Of a stretch of 64,000 nucleotides of DNA, positions 26,042 through 34,706 are shown in pieces. The notes under the pieces are model-generated. The model saw only the letters and a list, made by a program, of their open reading frames with translations. It was not told the DNA's origin and did not search any database. Where the stretch lies: assembly GCF_002910915.1 (NCBI RefSeq), contig NZ_NEUF01000177.1, positions 62,001 to 126,000 of the forward strand, read 5' to 3'. The position numbers were made by a program, and so were the translations under genes. Position 1 is the stretch's first letter; each line of letters opens with the position of its first letter. This stretch comes from Streptomyces sp. SM10 (GTDB lineage: Bacteria > Actinomycetota > Actinomycetes > Streptomycetales > Streptomycetaceae).

Positions 26042-26875
26042 ATGAGCGACTGGACGCTGGACCGGACCTTCACCGGCTCCTCGGGCGAGGTGCGCTGGGC
26101 GGCACTGGGCCCAAAGGACGCCCCTCCCCTGGTCCTGGTGCACGGCACCCCCTTCTCCTCGTACGTCTGGCGGGGCATCGCCCGGGGGCTGGCGCAGGAC
26201 CACCGGGTGTACGTCTGGGACCTGCCGGGGTACGGCGCCTCCGCGCAGTACGCCGGCCAGGACGTGTCGCTGCGCGCCCAGGCCGTGGTGCTCACCGAGC
26301 TCCTGGACCACTGGGGGCTGGAGGAACCGGCCGTGGCCGCCCATGACTTCGGAGGCTGCGTCGCCCTGCGCGCCCGCCTCCTGCACGGCGCCCGCTACCG
26401 GCGCCTGGCCCTCGTCGACCCGGTGGCGCTGGCCCCGTGGGGCTCACCCGCCTACCGGCTGCTCGGCGGCCGGGCCGAGGTCTTCGGGGAGCTGCCGCCG
26501 GACCTCCACCGGGCGCTGGTCACCGAGTACGTCGGCTCGGCCAGCCACCGGGGCCTGCACCCGGCGGTGCTGGACCGGCTCGTCGACCCCTGGTGCACCG
26601 AGGCCGGGCAGCCCGCGTTCTACCGGCAGATCACCCAGAACGACCAGCGGTACACCGACGAGGTCCAGCACCGCTACGGAGAGCTGGACCTGCCCGTGCT
26701 GATCTGCTGGGGCACGGACGACACCTGGATCCCGGTCGCCCGCGGCCATGAGCTGGCCGGGATGATCCCCGGCGCCGAACTGCGCCTGATCGAGGGAGCC
26801 GGCCACCTCGTCCAGGAGGACGCGCCCGCCGAACTCACCGCGGCGCTCACCCGTTTCCTGCGTACAGCTCCGTGA
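26042..26875 (+). CDS. Alpha/beta hydrolase with aspartate nucleophile (dehalogenase/epoxide hydrolase-like), 277 aa
   Basis: Oxyanion-hole motif LVHGTPFSSYVW, then VYVWDLPGYGAS and the nucleophile elbow AAHDFGGCVALR, where Asp replaces Ser as in haloalkane dehalogenases, fluoroacetate dehalogenases and epoxide hydrolases. A late acid/His pair is visible in CWGTDDTWIPVARGHE and EGAGHLVQED. The substrate is not known. Nine bases after the TetR gene, so probably in its transcript; its 3' end overlaps the convergent WYL regulator by 29 bases. Confidence 0.88.
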   Translation: MSDWTLDRTFTGSSGEVRWAALGPKDAPPLVLVHGTPFSSYVWRGIARGLAQDHRVYVWDLPGYGASAQYAGQDVSLRAQAVVLTELLDHWGLEEPAVAAHDFGGCVALRARLLHGARYRRLALVDPVALAPWGSPAYRLLGGRAEVFGELPPDLHRALVTEYVGSASHRGLHPAVLDRLVDPWCTEAGQPAFYRQITQNDQRYTDEVQHRYGELDLPVLICWGTDDTWIPVARGHELAGMIPGAELRLIEGAGHLVQEDAPAELTAALTRFLRTAP

Positions 26876-27818
26876 CGGCGGCCGCGGCCCCGGCGAGCAC
26901 GCGGCGGGCCTCGGGGGGCGCCAGCACTTCGAGATGCGGGCCGAAGGAGAGCAGGGAACGCGCCCACGCGAGCTCGGGCACGGCCAGCCCGGCCAGCAGC
27001 CACTCCCCTCCGGACCCCTCCTCCGGCTCCGGCCTGCCGGTCAGCACGCCCGCGTGGAGTCGCACGAAGAGGTCCAGGCGGGAGCGGTGGACGCGCACCC
27101 GCAGCCGTACGTCCCCCGGCCGCTCCTCGACCTGACGGCGCAGCTCCTCCCAGACCTCGGCGGGCTCCACGCCGTCCCTGCGCACCACGGGCTCCCCCGT
27201 GAGGACCGCCCGCCGCACCCGGTCCGCGCGGAAGAGCCGTGGTGCGCCGTCCAGGTCGGCGGTCAGGTACCAGACGCCCGCCTTCACGACGAGGCCGTAC
27301 GGGTCGACGGTGTAGACGCGCGGGGTGTCCGTACCGCTGTGCCGGTAGTGCAGCAGCAGCCTCCGGTCGGCGAAGACCGCATCGTGCAGCTCACCCACGT
27401 CGACGGCCGCCCGCGGTCCACTCATCCAGCGGACCGGGTCCACCAGGATGCGGCGGCTGGTCCGTTCCGCGACGGGCCGGTGCGGGGCCGGGAGGGCGGC
27501 CATCACCTTCCGCAGCGCGGAACCGAGCGCGGCGTCCAGCCCGAGCGCCGCGTGGGCCCCCTGCGCCGCGAGGACGAACAGGGCGCGCGCCTCGTCGGCG
27601 GTGAGCCCGGTGACGTCGGTGCGGAATCCCGGCAGCAGCGCGATCCCGCCGTTCCGCCCGCGTTCGGTGTAGACGGGCACCCCGGAGGCGGAGAGCGCCT
27701 CGACGTCCCGGTAGATGGTGCGTACGGAGACTTCGAGGCGCTCGGCCAGCTCGGCGGCGGGGACCAGACCGCGGGTCTGGAGGAGCAGCAGGACGGAGAG
27801 CAGCCGGTCGGACTTCAC
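26847..27818 (-). CDS. YafY-type HTH/WYL-domain transcriptional regulator, 323 aa
   Basis: DeoR-like winged helix at the N-terminus (RLLSVLLLLQTRGLVPAAEL and LEVSVRTIYRDVEALS), then a WYL domain around residues 140-200 (LLLHYRHSGTDTP, VDPYGLVVKAGVWYLTADL) and a WCX tail. Such proteins sense nucleic acid or nucleotide ligands and often repress neighbouring or stress genes. GTG start. Its end overlaps the hydrolase end-to-end. Confidence 0.9.
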   Translation of the reverse strand: MKSDRLLSVLLLLQTRGLVPAAELAERLEVSVRTIYRDVEALSASGVPVYTERGRNGGIALLPGFRTDVTGLTADEARALFVLAAQGAHAALGLDAALGSALRKVMAALPAPHRPVAERTSRRILVDPVRWMSGPRAAVDVGELHDAVFADRRLLLHYRHSGTDTPRVYTVDPYGLVVKAGVWYLTADLDGAPRLFRADRVRRAVLTGEPVVRRDGVEPAEVWEELRRQVEERPGDVRLRVRVHRSRLDLFVRLHAGVLTGRPEPEEGSGGEWLLAGLAVPELAWARSLLSFGPHLEVLAPPEARRVLAGAAAAVTELYAGNG

Positions 27819-27839
27819 CGCACCATGATGACGCGGAGG

Positions 27840-28706
27840 TCAGCCGCGCGGTGCGCGGGCCAGCTGGCGGGACTGGGCGACGAGACGGTCGGAGCTGTCC
27901 CAGACGTCCGCGTCCTCCTCCAGGAAGCCGCCCGCGAGGTTGCGGGTGGTGATGGAGACGCGCAGCGGTCCGGGGGCCGGGCGGCAGCGGATGTGGGTGG
28001 TGAGCTCGACGGTGGGCGTCCAGCCTTTCAGCCCCAGCTCGAAGGAGGTCGGCGGCAGGGCGTCGACGGTGAGCAGCAGCGAGAGCGGATCGGCGTCGCG
28101 GCCGTCCGCGAGCCCGAACCAGCCCCGCATCTCCCCCTTGCCCGAGGGCGCGCCCACGGCCCAGCCGACCGTCGCCGGGTCGAGCTTGATGTCGAGCCGC
28201 TCGGTGATGGCGGAGCTGCCGGGGATCGGCGCCGTCCCGTCACTCGCGCCGAGGCACCGGTCCAGGGGCGGGATCGCCGGAGGACGGGCGGTCGTGCGGA
28301 TCTCGCCGGTCAGGCCGTCCAGGTCGCCGTAGGTGGCCAGCACCCGGATGCGCTCGACCTCCGAGCCGTCCTGCGCGTACTGGAAGAGCGAGGCCTCGCC
28401 GGTGGACAGGGTCCGGCCGGTGCGGACGACCTGGGTGCGGATCACGGCGGGGCCGGGCACGGAGGCCGTGAGGTAGTGGGCCGAGACCGAGAAGGGGTCG
28501 GGGTGCGGGAGCGCCTCGCCCAGCGCCCGGCCCAGCATGGCCAGCAGGTAGCCGCCGTTGACCGCGTGGATGATCGTCCACCCCGCGGAGAGCTCCGCGT
28601 CGTAGACGCCTTCCTCCCGGAGTGTGACCGCGGTGTCGCGGTCGAACTCGCTGTCACCGATGGTCGCCCGTACTGCCCGCGACTCCTGCGCTGCTGCCTG
28701 TGCCAT
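27840..28706 (-). CDS. Acyl-CoA thioesterase-like double hotdog protein, 288 aa
   Basis: TesB-like: SEFDRDTAVTLREEGVYDAE opens the family domain, INGGYLL-like AVNGGYLLAMLGRAL marks the first hotdog helix, and HYLTASVPGPA and RTLSTGEASLFQ follow. The second hotdog ends LAGGFLEEDADVWDSSDRLV. Likely hydrolyses acyl-CoA esters. Start taken at ATG 28706; ATG 28715 is also possible. Upstream sequence 28718-28755 has the dyad-like TTACTGAGCGGTAGC, a possible operator. Confidence 0.85.
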   Translation of the reverse strand: MAQAAAQESRAVRATIGDSEFDRDTAVTLREEGVYDAELSAGWTIIHAVNGGYLLAMLGRALGEALPHPDPFSVSAHYLTASVPGPAVIRTQVVRTGRTLSTGEASLFQYAQDGSEVERIRVLATYGDLDGLTGEIRTTARPPAIPPLDRCLGASDGTAPIPGSSAITERLDIKLDPATVGWAVGAPSGKGEMRGWFGLADGRDADPLSLLLTVDALPPTSFELGLKGWTPTVELTTHIRCRPAPGPLRVSITTRNLAGGFLEEDADVWDSSDRLVAQSRQLARAPRG

Positions 28707-28757
28707 GGCATGCACCGTACACCGATCGTATTACTGAGCGGTAGCTTTTTGTTGTCG

Positions 28758-29429
28758 TCAGATGACGGCCGGGCTCTCCTCCTCCGTGGCCGACCGCCTG
28801 TTGTAGGCGCGCGGGGCCCGCCAGTGGAAGCGCATGGCCAGCAGCCGCAGGACGAACGCGGTGATCACCGCCGTGCCGCTGGTGTAGGCGTTGAGGACGT
28901 CGAACCGGATGCAGAGGACCACCATGACGGCGCCGACGATCGCGGGCACGGCATACAGGTCGCGGTCCCAGCGCAGCAGCGAGGGCACCTCGTTGGCGAG
29001 GACGTCGCGCAGCACACCGCCGCCGACCGCGGTGGCCAGACCGAGAACAGCCGAGGAGGTGAGGCCGAGGCCGTACTCGTACGCCTTGATCGTGCCGGAC
29101 ACGCAGAAGAGCCCCAGCCCCGCGGCGTCGAAGACGTTGACGCCGACCTGGATGCGCTCCACGTGCGGATGCAGGAAGAAGACCAGGCCGGCGGCGACCA
29201 GCGGGGGAAGGAAGTACCCGAGGTCGGTGAAGGCCGCGGGAGGGATCGCGCCGATCATCACGTCACGGAAGATCCCTCCGCCCAGCGCTGTCACCTCGGC
29301 GAGGACCGCGATGCCGAAGACATCGAAGTTCTTGCGTACGGCGAGCAGGGCGCCCGAGATCGCGAAGACGAAGATTCCGACGATGTCGAGCGCATGCTGG
29401 ACGGAGGGGGTGAAGAGTTCGATGAGCAC
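28758..29429 (-). CDS. TRIC-type cation channel family protein (UPF0126), 223 aa
   Basis: Seven-helix membrane protein with two internal repeats, each containing a glycine-rich kink and Arg-Asp: ALGGGIFRDVMIGAIPPA (about residues 48-65) and AVGGGVLRDVLANEVPSLL (about 135-153). This matches prokaryotic trimeric intracellular cation channels, which conduct K+ or Na+. GTG start. It is 18 bases upstream of the peptide transporter ATPase stop on the same strand. Confidence 0.92.
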   Translation of the reverse strand: MLIELFTPSVQHALDIVGIFVFAISGALLAVRKNFDVFGIAVLAEVTALGGGIFRDVMIGAIPPAAFTDLGYFLPPLVAAGLVFFLHPHVERIQVGVNVFDAAGLGLFCVSGTIKAYEYGLGLTSSAVLGLATAVGGGVLRDVLANEVPSLLRWDRDLYAVPAIVGAVMVVLCIRFDVLNAYTSGTAVITAFVLRLLAMRFHWRAPRAYNRRSATEEESPAVI

Positions 29430-29447
29430 CGGGCAATTGTGCCGGTA

Positions 29448-30743
29448 CTACCCCTTCGGCTCATCCTCCGCGGTCGTGGACGGTGCGGCGGAAGCCTCAC
29501 CGCGCTGGCCGGGCTCGGCCGACGCGACAGCCTCGTCCGAGGCAACAGCCTCGTCCGACGCGGCGGGCTCCTCCGACGCGACCGGCTCGGCAGCTGCCTC
29601 CGGCTCCACGGGGGCGGCGGACTTCCCGGCCGGCTCCGCGGCACCCGTCGACTTCACCGTGATGACGTCCACGACGAGCGGCGCGTCCCCCGGCGCCTGG
29701 TCATCGCCGTTCTCCGGGTGGTGGCAGGCCACCTGGTGCCCGGTCTTCAGCTGGAGCAGGGGCGGCTCGGTCGTCCCGCAGATCTGCGTCGCCTTCCAGC
29801 ACCTGGTGTGGAAGCGGCAACCGCTCGGCGGCGAGATCGGCGACGGGACGTCGCCCTTGAGCAGGATGCGCTCGCTCTTCGCGCCCCGCCGACGCGGGTC
29901 CGGCACCGGCACCGCGGACATGAGCGCCTTGGTGTACGGGTGCATGGGCGCCGCGTACAGCGACGAGCGGTCCGCCAACTCGACGATCTTGCCCAGGTAC
30001 ATGACCGCGATCCGGTCCGAGACGTGACGGATGACCGACAGGTCGTGGGCGATGATCATGTAGGTGAGGCCGAGCTCGTCCTGGAGGTCGTCCAGCAGGT
30101 TCACCACCTGGGCCTGGATCGACACGTCCAGCGCCGAGACCGGCTCGTCCGCGACGACGAGCTTCGGCTTCAGCGCGAGTGCCCGGGCGATTCCGATGCG
30201 CTGGCGCTGGCCGCCGGAGAACTCGTGCGGATAGCGGTTGTAGTGCTCGGGGTTGAGCCCCACGAGCTCCAGCAGCCGCTGCACCTCCGCCTTCACGCCG
30301 CCCTCGGGCTTCACGCCCTGGAGCCGGAAGGGGGTGCCGACGATCCCGCCGACCGTGTGGCGCGGGTTCAGCGAGCCGTACGGGTCCTGGAAGATCATCT
30401 GGATGTCGCGCCGCATCGGCCGCAGCCGTCCGGCCGACATGTGCGTGATGTCGCGCCCCTGGAACTCGACCGTGCCGCCCGTCGGTTCCAGCAGGCGGGT
30501 CACCAGCCGTCCCATGGTCGACTTGCCGCAGCCGGACTCGCCGACGACGCCGAGGGTCTCCCCGGGGCGCACGTCGAAGGTGAGCCCGTCCACGGCCCGG
30601 ACCGCCCCTACCTTGCGCCGCAGCACACCCTTGGTGATCGGGAAGTGCTTGACCAGGCCTTCGACCTTGAGGAGCGGCTCGGACCCGGACCCGTCCGACC
30701 CGGCCGCGGGAGACGCGGGAGTCATCTTGTCTCGATCAGTCAC
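29448..30743 (-). CDS. Oligopeptide/dipeptide ABC transporter ATPase (OppF/DppF type), 431 aa
   Basis: Second ATPase of the transporter. Walker A GESGCGKST, Q-loop IFQDPYGSLNPRH, signature FSGGQRQRIGIARAL, Walker B KLVVADEPVSALD and switch His in IIAHDLSVIRH are all intact. The oligopeptide C-terminal cysteine motif CRFHTRCWKATQIC is present. The last ~95 residues are an unusual Ala/Glu/Pro/Ser-rich tail (EPVASEEPAASDEAVASDE) with no known role. GTG start overlaps the upstream ATPase stop as GTGA. Confidence 0.94.
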   Translation of the reverse strand: MTDRDKMTPASPAAGSDGSGSEPLLKVEGLVKHFPITKGVLRRKVGAVRAVDGLTFDVRPGETLGVVGESGCGKSTMGRLVTRLLEPTGGTVEFQGRDITHMSAGRLRPMRRDIQMIFQDPYGSLNPRHTVGGIVGTPFRLQGVKPEGGVKAEVQRLLELVGLNPEHYNRYPHEFSGGQRQRIGIARALALKPKLVVADEPVSALDVSIQAQVVNLLDDLQDELGLTYMIIAHDLSVIRHVSDRIAVMYLGKIVELADRSSLYAAPMHPYTKALMSAVPVPDPRRRGAKSERILLKGDVPSPISPPSGCRFHTRCWKATQICGTTEPPLLQLKTGHQVACHHPENGDDQAPGDAPLVVDVITVKSTGAAEPAGKSAAPVEPEAAAEPVASEEPAASDEAVASDEAVASAEPGQRGEASAAPSTTAEDEPKG

Positions 30744-31825
30744 AGCTTCGGCGCAATCTCTTCGGTCCAGATCCGGTCGCGCTGCTCACGCGACATGTGG
30801 CACGCGGAGTAGTGCCCGTCGCTGACCAGCTGCAGCTCAGGACGCTCGGTGCGGGTGATGTTGTCCTTCGGGACGTCGGCGTACGGGCAGCGCGGGTGGA
30901 AGGCGCAGCCCGACGGGACGTTGATGAGGCTGGGCGGCGAGCCCTTGACGGGGATGAGCCGCTCGGTCTGCTCCCGGTCGATCCGCGGCATCGAGCCGAG
31001 CAGCCCCCAGGTGTAGGGGTGCTGAGGCTCGTAGAACACCTTCTCGGCGCTGCCGCGCTCGATGCAGCGTCCCGCGTACATCACGAGCAGGTGGTCCGCG
31101 ATCTCGGCGACGACGCCGAGGTCGTGGGTGATCATGACGACCGCGGAGCCGAACTCCTTCTGGAGATCGCGGATGAGGTCGAGGATCTGCGCCTGGACGG
31201 TGACGTCGAGGGCGGTCGTCGGCTCGTCGGCGATGAGCAGCTGCGGGTTGTTGACCAGGGCCATCGCGATCATCGCACGCTGGCGCATGCCGCCGGAGAA
31301 CTGGTGCGGGTAATCGTCGTAGCGACGGTGCGGCTCGGGGATCCCGACACGGTCGAGCATCTCGATCGCGCGCTTCTTCGCGGTCTTCTTGTCGGCCTTG
31401 TTGTGGACCCGGTGGGCTTCGACGATCTGCGCGCCGATGCTGTAGTAGGGGTGCATGGCCGACAGCGGGTCCTGGAAGATCATGGCCATCTTCTGGCCGC
31501 GGAGCTTCCGTACGCGCTCGGGGCCGGCGCCGATGAGCTCCTCGCCGTCGAGCCAGATCTCCCCGCCGATCCGTGCGCGCTCCGAGGTGTGCAGGCCCAT
31601 GATCCCCAGCGAGGTCACGGACTTGCCGGAGCCGGACTCGCCGACGATGCCGAGGGTCTGGCCGGCCTTCAGGTCGAAGCTGACGCCGTCGACGGACTTG
31701 ACCAGGCCGTCGTCGGTGTCGAAGTGGACGCTGAGGTTGCGCACGGACAGGAATTCCCGGTCGTCGCCGGACCGCGGGGCCGGAACGTCCGCCACCGGGG
31801 AGTCCTTCTTGATTGCGTCGCTCAT
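30740..31825 (-). CDS. Oligopeptide/dipeptide ABC transporter ATPase (OppD/DppD type), 361 aa
   Basis: Walker A GESGSGKSV, Q-loop IFQDPLSAMHPYYS, signature FSGGMRQRAMIAMAL, Walker B LLIADEPTTALD and MITHDLGVVAEI are in order. The C-terminal CAFHPRCPYADVP is the oligopeptide ATPase cysteine motif, which binds an Fe-S cluster in some homologues. ATG at 31825 overlaps the permease stop by four bases, so translation is coupled. Confidence 0.95.
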   Translation of the reverse strand: MSDAIKKDSPVADVPAPRSGDDREFLSVRNLSVHFDTDDGLVKSVDGVSFDLKAGQTLGIVGESGSGKSVTSLGIMGLHTSERARIGGEIWLDGEELIGAGPERVRKLRGQKMAMIFQDPLSAMHPYYSIGAQIVEAHRVHNKADKKTAKKRAIEMLDRVGIPEPHRRYDDYPHQFSGGMRQRAMIAMALVNNPQLLIADEPTTALDVTVQAQILDLIRDLQKEFGSAVVMITHDLGVVAEIADHLLVMYAGRCIERGSAEKVFYEPQHPYTWGLLGSMPRIDREQTERLIPVKGSPPSLINVPSGCAFHPRCPYADVPKDNITRTERPELQLVSDGHYSACHMSREQRDRIWTEEIAPKL

Positions 31826-32811
31826 GAGAGCCTCACCCGGGGGTCGATCGCGGCGTACACGAGGTCCACCAGCAGGTTGCAGATGACGATGAAGAAGGCG
31901 GCGACGAGCGTCACGCCCATCACCTTGGGCAGGTCGGCCTTGGTCACGCCTTCGATGGCCATGGCGCCCATGCCCTGGAAGGAGAAGACCCGTTCGGTGA
32001 TGACCGCGCCGCCGAGCAGGAGCGCGAAGTCCATGCCGAAGATGGTGATGAGGGGGGTGAGCGCCGAGCGGAGTCCGTGCTTGACGACGACCTTGCGCTC
32101 CTTGAGCCCCTTGGCCCGGGCGGTTCTGATGTAGTCCTCGCTCATCGTCTCCAGCATCCCCGCTCGGGTGAGCCGGGCGTAGAGCGCCGAGTAGAGGAGG
32201 GCGAGCGTGCACCAGGGGAGCACCAGGGCCCCGGCCCACTCGGCCGGGTTCTGGGTGAAGGGCACGTAGTCACCGTTGCCGAACAGCGCCAGCACGGCGA
32301 GGCCGGTGAAGAACATCGGCAGCGAGACACCCGCGAGGGCCACGCCCATGGAGAGGCGGTCGAAGACCGATCCCCGCTTCAGGGCGGACACCACACCGGT
32401 CGCGACACCGGAGATCACCCAGAGGACGGCCGCACCGACGGCCAGCGACAGCGTGACCGGGATGCGGTCGGTGATCTGCGGCCAGATCTCGGTGTGGGTC
32501 TTGAAGGAGTAGCCGAAGCACGGCGCGTGGCAGGTGACCGGCTCGGGTCCGAACTGGTATTCGGCGCCGACGACGATGCCCTTGACGAAGTGCCAGTACT
32601 GCAGATAGAGGGGCTGGTCGAGCCCCAGGTTCTTCTTGACCGCGGCGATGACGTCGGGATCGGGACTCTTCCCGACGTACTGGGCGGCCATCGAGTCGAC
32701 GGTCTGGCCGCCGAGCCGGGGAACGAGGAAGAAGATCGCGAACGTGACTGCGCTGACCACCAGCAGCAGCAACACCGCGGCGAATACGCGTCGAATGATG
32801 TACGCAGCCAC
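31822..32811 (-). CDS. Peptide ABC transporter permease (OppB/DppB type), 329 aa
   Basis: Begins AAYIIRRVFAAVLLLLVVSA, the characteristic single span of DppB-type subunits, followed by an extracytoplasmic loop with two cysteines (TCHAPCFGYS) and the permease core. The EAA-like coupling motif is DYIRTARAKGLKERKVVVKH. Ends ELVDLVYAAIDPRVR-like. GTG start. The 90-base gap to the upstream substrate-binding gene holds a strong hairpin. Confidence 0.94.
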   Translation of the reverse strand: MAAYIIRRVFAAVLLLLVVSAVTFAIFFLVPRLGGQTVDSMAAQYVGKSPDPDVIAAVKKNLGLDQPLYLQYWHFVKGIVVGAEYQFGPEPVTCHAPCFGYSFKTHTEIWPQITDRIPVTLSLAVGAAVLWVISGVATGVVSALKRGSVFDRLSMGVALAGVSLPMFFTGLAVLALFGNGDYVPFTQNPAEWAGALVLPWCTLALLYSALYARLTRAGMLETMSEDYIRTARAKGLKERKVVVKHGLRSALTPLITIFGMDFALLLGGAVITERVFSFQGMGAMAIEGVTKADLPKVMGVTLVAAFFIVICNLLVDLVYAAIDPRVRLS

Positions 32812-32819
32812 AGCCGTGC

Positions 32820-32862
32820 GGCGCCGGGCGGGCGGACGGGGTACGCCCGCCGGCCCGGCGCC
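32820..32862. terminator. Intercistronic hairpin between substrate-binding protein and permease genes
   Basis: GGCGCCGGGCGGGCG (32820-32834) pairs with CGCCCGCCGGCCCGGCGCC (32844-32862) with small bulges. It lies between the binding-protein gene and the rest of the operon. A partial terminator or 3' stabiliser here would keep binding protein in excess over the membrane subunits, as is common. Confidence 0.55.
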
Positions 32863-32901
32863 TTCACCTGCCTTTCAGGGGATGCTGTCGAGGAACAGGT
32901 G

Positions 32902-34662
32902 TTACTTGGTCGAGGTCATCAACACGTAGTCGTACATACCGAGGTACGCGTCCGTGACCGTGACGTTCGCCGCGGAGTCCGGGCGGTAGAGCAGGTTCTT
33001 GCGGTAGACGAGCGGGACGAGGGAGGCGTTCTCCATGACCTTCTGGTCGACCTCGCCCCAGGCGGCGTTGCGCGCCGTGGTGTCCACCGTGCCGATGCCG
33101 TTGACGAGGGCCTCGTTGACACCCTTGTCGTCGAGCTCCATCAGGTTCGTGCCGCCCGAGGGCTTGATGGCCGAGCCGTTGACGATCTGGTCGAGGAAGC
33201 CGAAGCCGGTCGGCCAGTCGGCGCCCCACTGCATCATCATCATGCCCGCGTTGTTCTTGTGGACCCACTCGGGGACGCCGGCGAAGTCGGTGAAGTACTT
33301 GTCCGACGGGAACTGCTTGATCTCGGCGGTGATGCCGATCGCCTTCAGGCTGCCCTGGAGCTGCGTGGCGGCGGTGATCTCGTCGGGACGGTCCGAGCGG
33401 GCCGTCAGCGTGGTCTTGAAGCCGTTGGGCTTACCGCACTTGGTCAGGTGCTCCTTGGCCTTCGCGGCGTCGCCCTTGCTGCCCTCGGTCGGGTACAGGT
33501 CGAACTTCTTGTAACCGGCGACGGTCGGCGGGATGACCGTGCTGGCCGGATCGCCCTTGACCGAGCCACCGATCGAGTCGATCAGGCTCTGCTTGTCGAC
33601 CGCGTACTGAACGGCCTTGCGGCACTCGATGTTGTCGAACGGCTTCACGTTGACGTTCAGCGCCATGTACTGCAGGGCGCCGGCGTACGGGTTGTCCGTC
33701 TTGGCCTTCTCGGCGGACTTGACCAGGACCTTGGGCTGGGTCTTGGACTGCAGACCCGTGCCCGCGATGTCAGCGGTGGTCACGTCGTTGAGGAGGTGGT
33801 CGTCGACCGTGGTGGGGTTGACGTTGAGCTTCAGCTCGATCTTGTCCGGGAGCGCCTTGCGGATCGGGTCCGTCTTCGGGTCCCACTCCGGGTTCCGGAC
33901 GAGCGTCGCACCCTTGCTCTCGTCGTACGCCGAGAACTTGTACGGGCCCGAGGAGACCATCTTCTGGACGTAGCTGGCGCCCGTGTCGGCCTTCTGCTGG
34001 ATCGGCGCGGTCTGCGAGAACGCGGCCAGGTAGTCCATGTCGGCGAACGGCTTGTTCAGCTTGAAGACGATCGTGTAGTCGTCCGGGGTCTCGATGGACT
34101 TGAGGCCCTCGGCGGACTTGTCCTTGTACGGACCCTTGTACTTGTCGCCGCCCTCGAGGTACGCCTTGAAGTACGTCGGGCCGTTGGACAGGGCCTCCGG
34201 CGCGAAGTTGGAGCGCTCGACGGCGTACTTGACGTCCTTCGAGGTGATCTCGGTGCCGTCCTCGAACTTCACGCCCTTGCGGATCGTGTAGGTCCAGGTC
34301 TTGGCGTCCGCGCTGGCCTTGCCGAGGCCCGTGGCGAGGTCGGGGACGACCTGCAGGCTCTCCTTGCCGGCGGCCGGCTTGAAGGTCACCAGGGAACGGG
34401 CGTACAGACGGGAGAAGTTCTGCACCCAGCCGTAGTACGTGTTGCCCGGGTCCAGGGAGTCCGGTCCGCTGGAGTGCTCGTACGTGACCGTCCCCCCCTT
34501 CTTGTCGGAGGCGTTGACGATGCTCGACAGCGCGGCGTCCGCCTTGGCGTTGCCCCCACCGCCGTTGCTGTCACCACCCGAGTCACTGCTGCTGCACGCC
34601 GACGCGCCGAGCGACACCGCTACGGCCACGGCAATGGCCGCTGCTGTCTTTCTGTTCTGCAT
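32902..34662 (-). CDS. Peptide ABC transporter substrate-binding lipoprotein, 586 aa
   Basis: Family 5 extracellular solute-binding protein (OppA/DppA). A lipoprotein signal ending LGASAC is followed by a Ser/Gly/Asp linker and the solute-binding fold, with DSLDPGNTYYGWVQNFSRLY near residue 75 and the family pattern VKFEDGTEITSKDVKYAVER. Signal Cys at about residue 22. ATG at 34662 is chosen; the in-frame start 12 codons earlier adds an uncharacteristic N-terminus. Second gene of the operon. Confidence 0.94.
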   Translation of the reverse strand: MQNRKTAAAIAVAVAVSLGASACSSSDSGGDSNGGGGNAKADAALSSIVNASDKKGGTVTYEHSSGPDSLDPGNTYYGWVQNFSRLYARSLVTFKPAAGKESLQVVPDLATGLGKASADAKTWTYTIRKGVKFEDGTEITSKDVKYAVERSNFAPEALSNGPTYFKAYLEGGDKYKGPYKDKSAEGLKSIETPDDYTIVFKLNKPFADMDYLAAFSQTAPIQQKADTGASYVQKMVSSGPYKFSAYDESKGATLVRNPEWDPKTDPIRKALPDKIELKLNVNPTTVDDHLLNDVTTADIAGTGLQSKTQPKVLVKSAEKAKTDNPYAGALQYMALNVNVKPFDNIECRKAVQYAVDKQSLIDSIGGSVKGDPASTVIPPTVAGYKKFDLYPTEGSKGDAAKAKEHLTKCGKPNGFKTTLTARSDRPDEITAATQLQGSLKAIGITAEIKQFPSDKYFTDFAGVPEWVHKNNAGMMMMQWGADWPTGFGFLDQIVNGSAIKPSGGTNLMELDDKGVNEALVNGIGTVDTTARNAAWGEVDQKVMENASLVPLVYRKNLLYRPDSAANVTVTDAYLGMYDYVLMTSTK

Positions 34663-34706
34663 GCTGAGGAAAGCCCCCTCGCTAGTCCGGTGCGGCACTG
34701 CCGCGA

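Noticed and set aside
26934..30812. 1292-codon plus-strand open frame
   Set aside because: Runs antisense across five recognisable minus-strand genes; composition is shadow-like (Arg, Gly, Asp, His rich).
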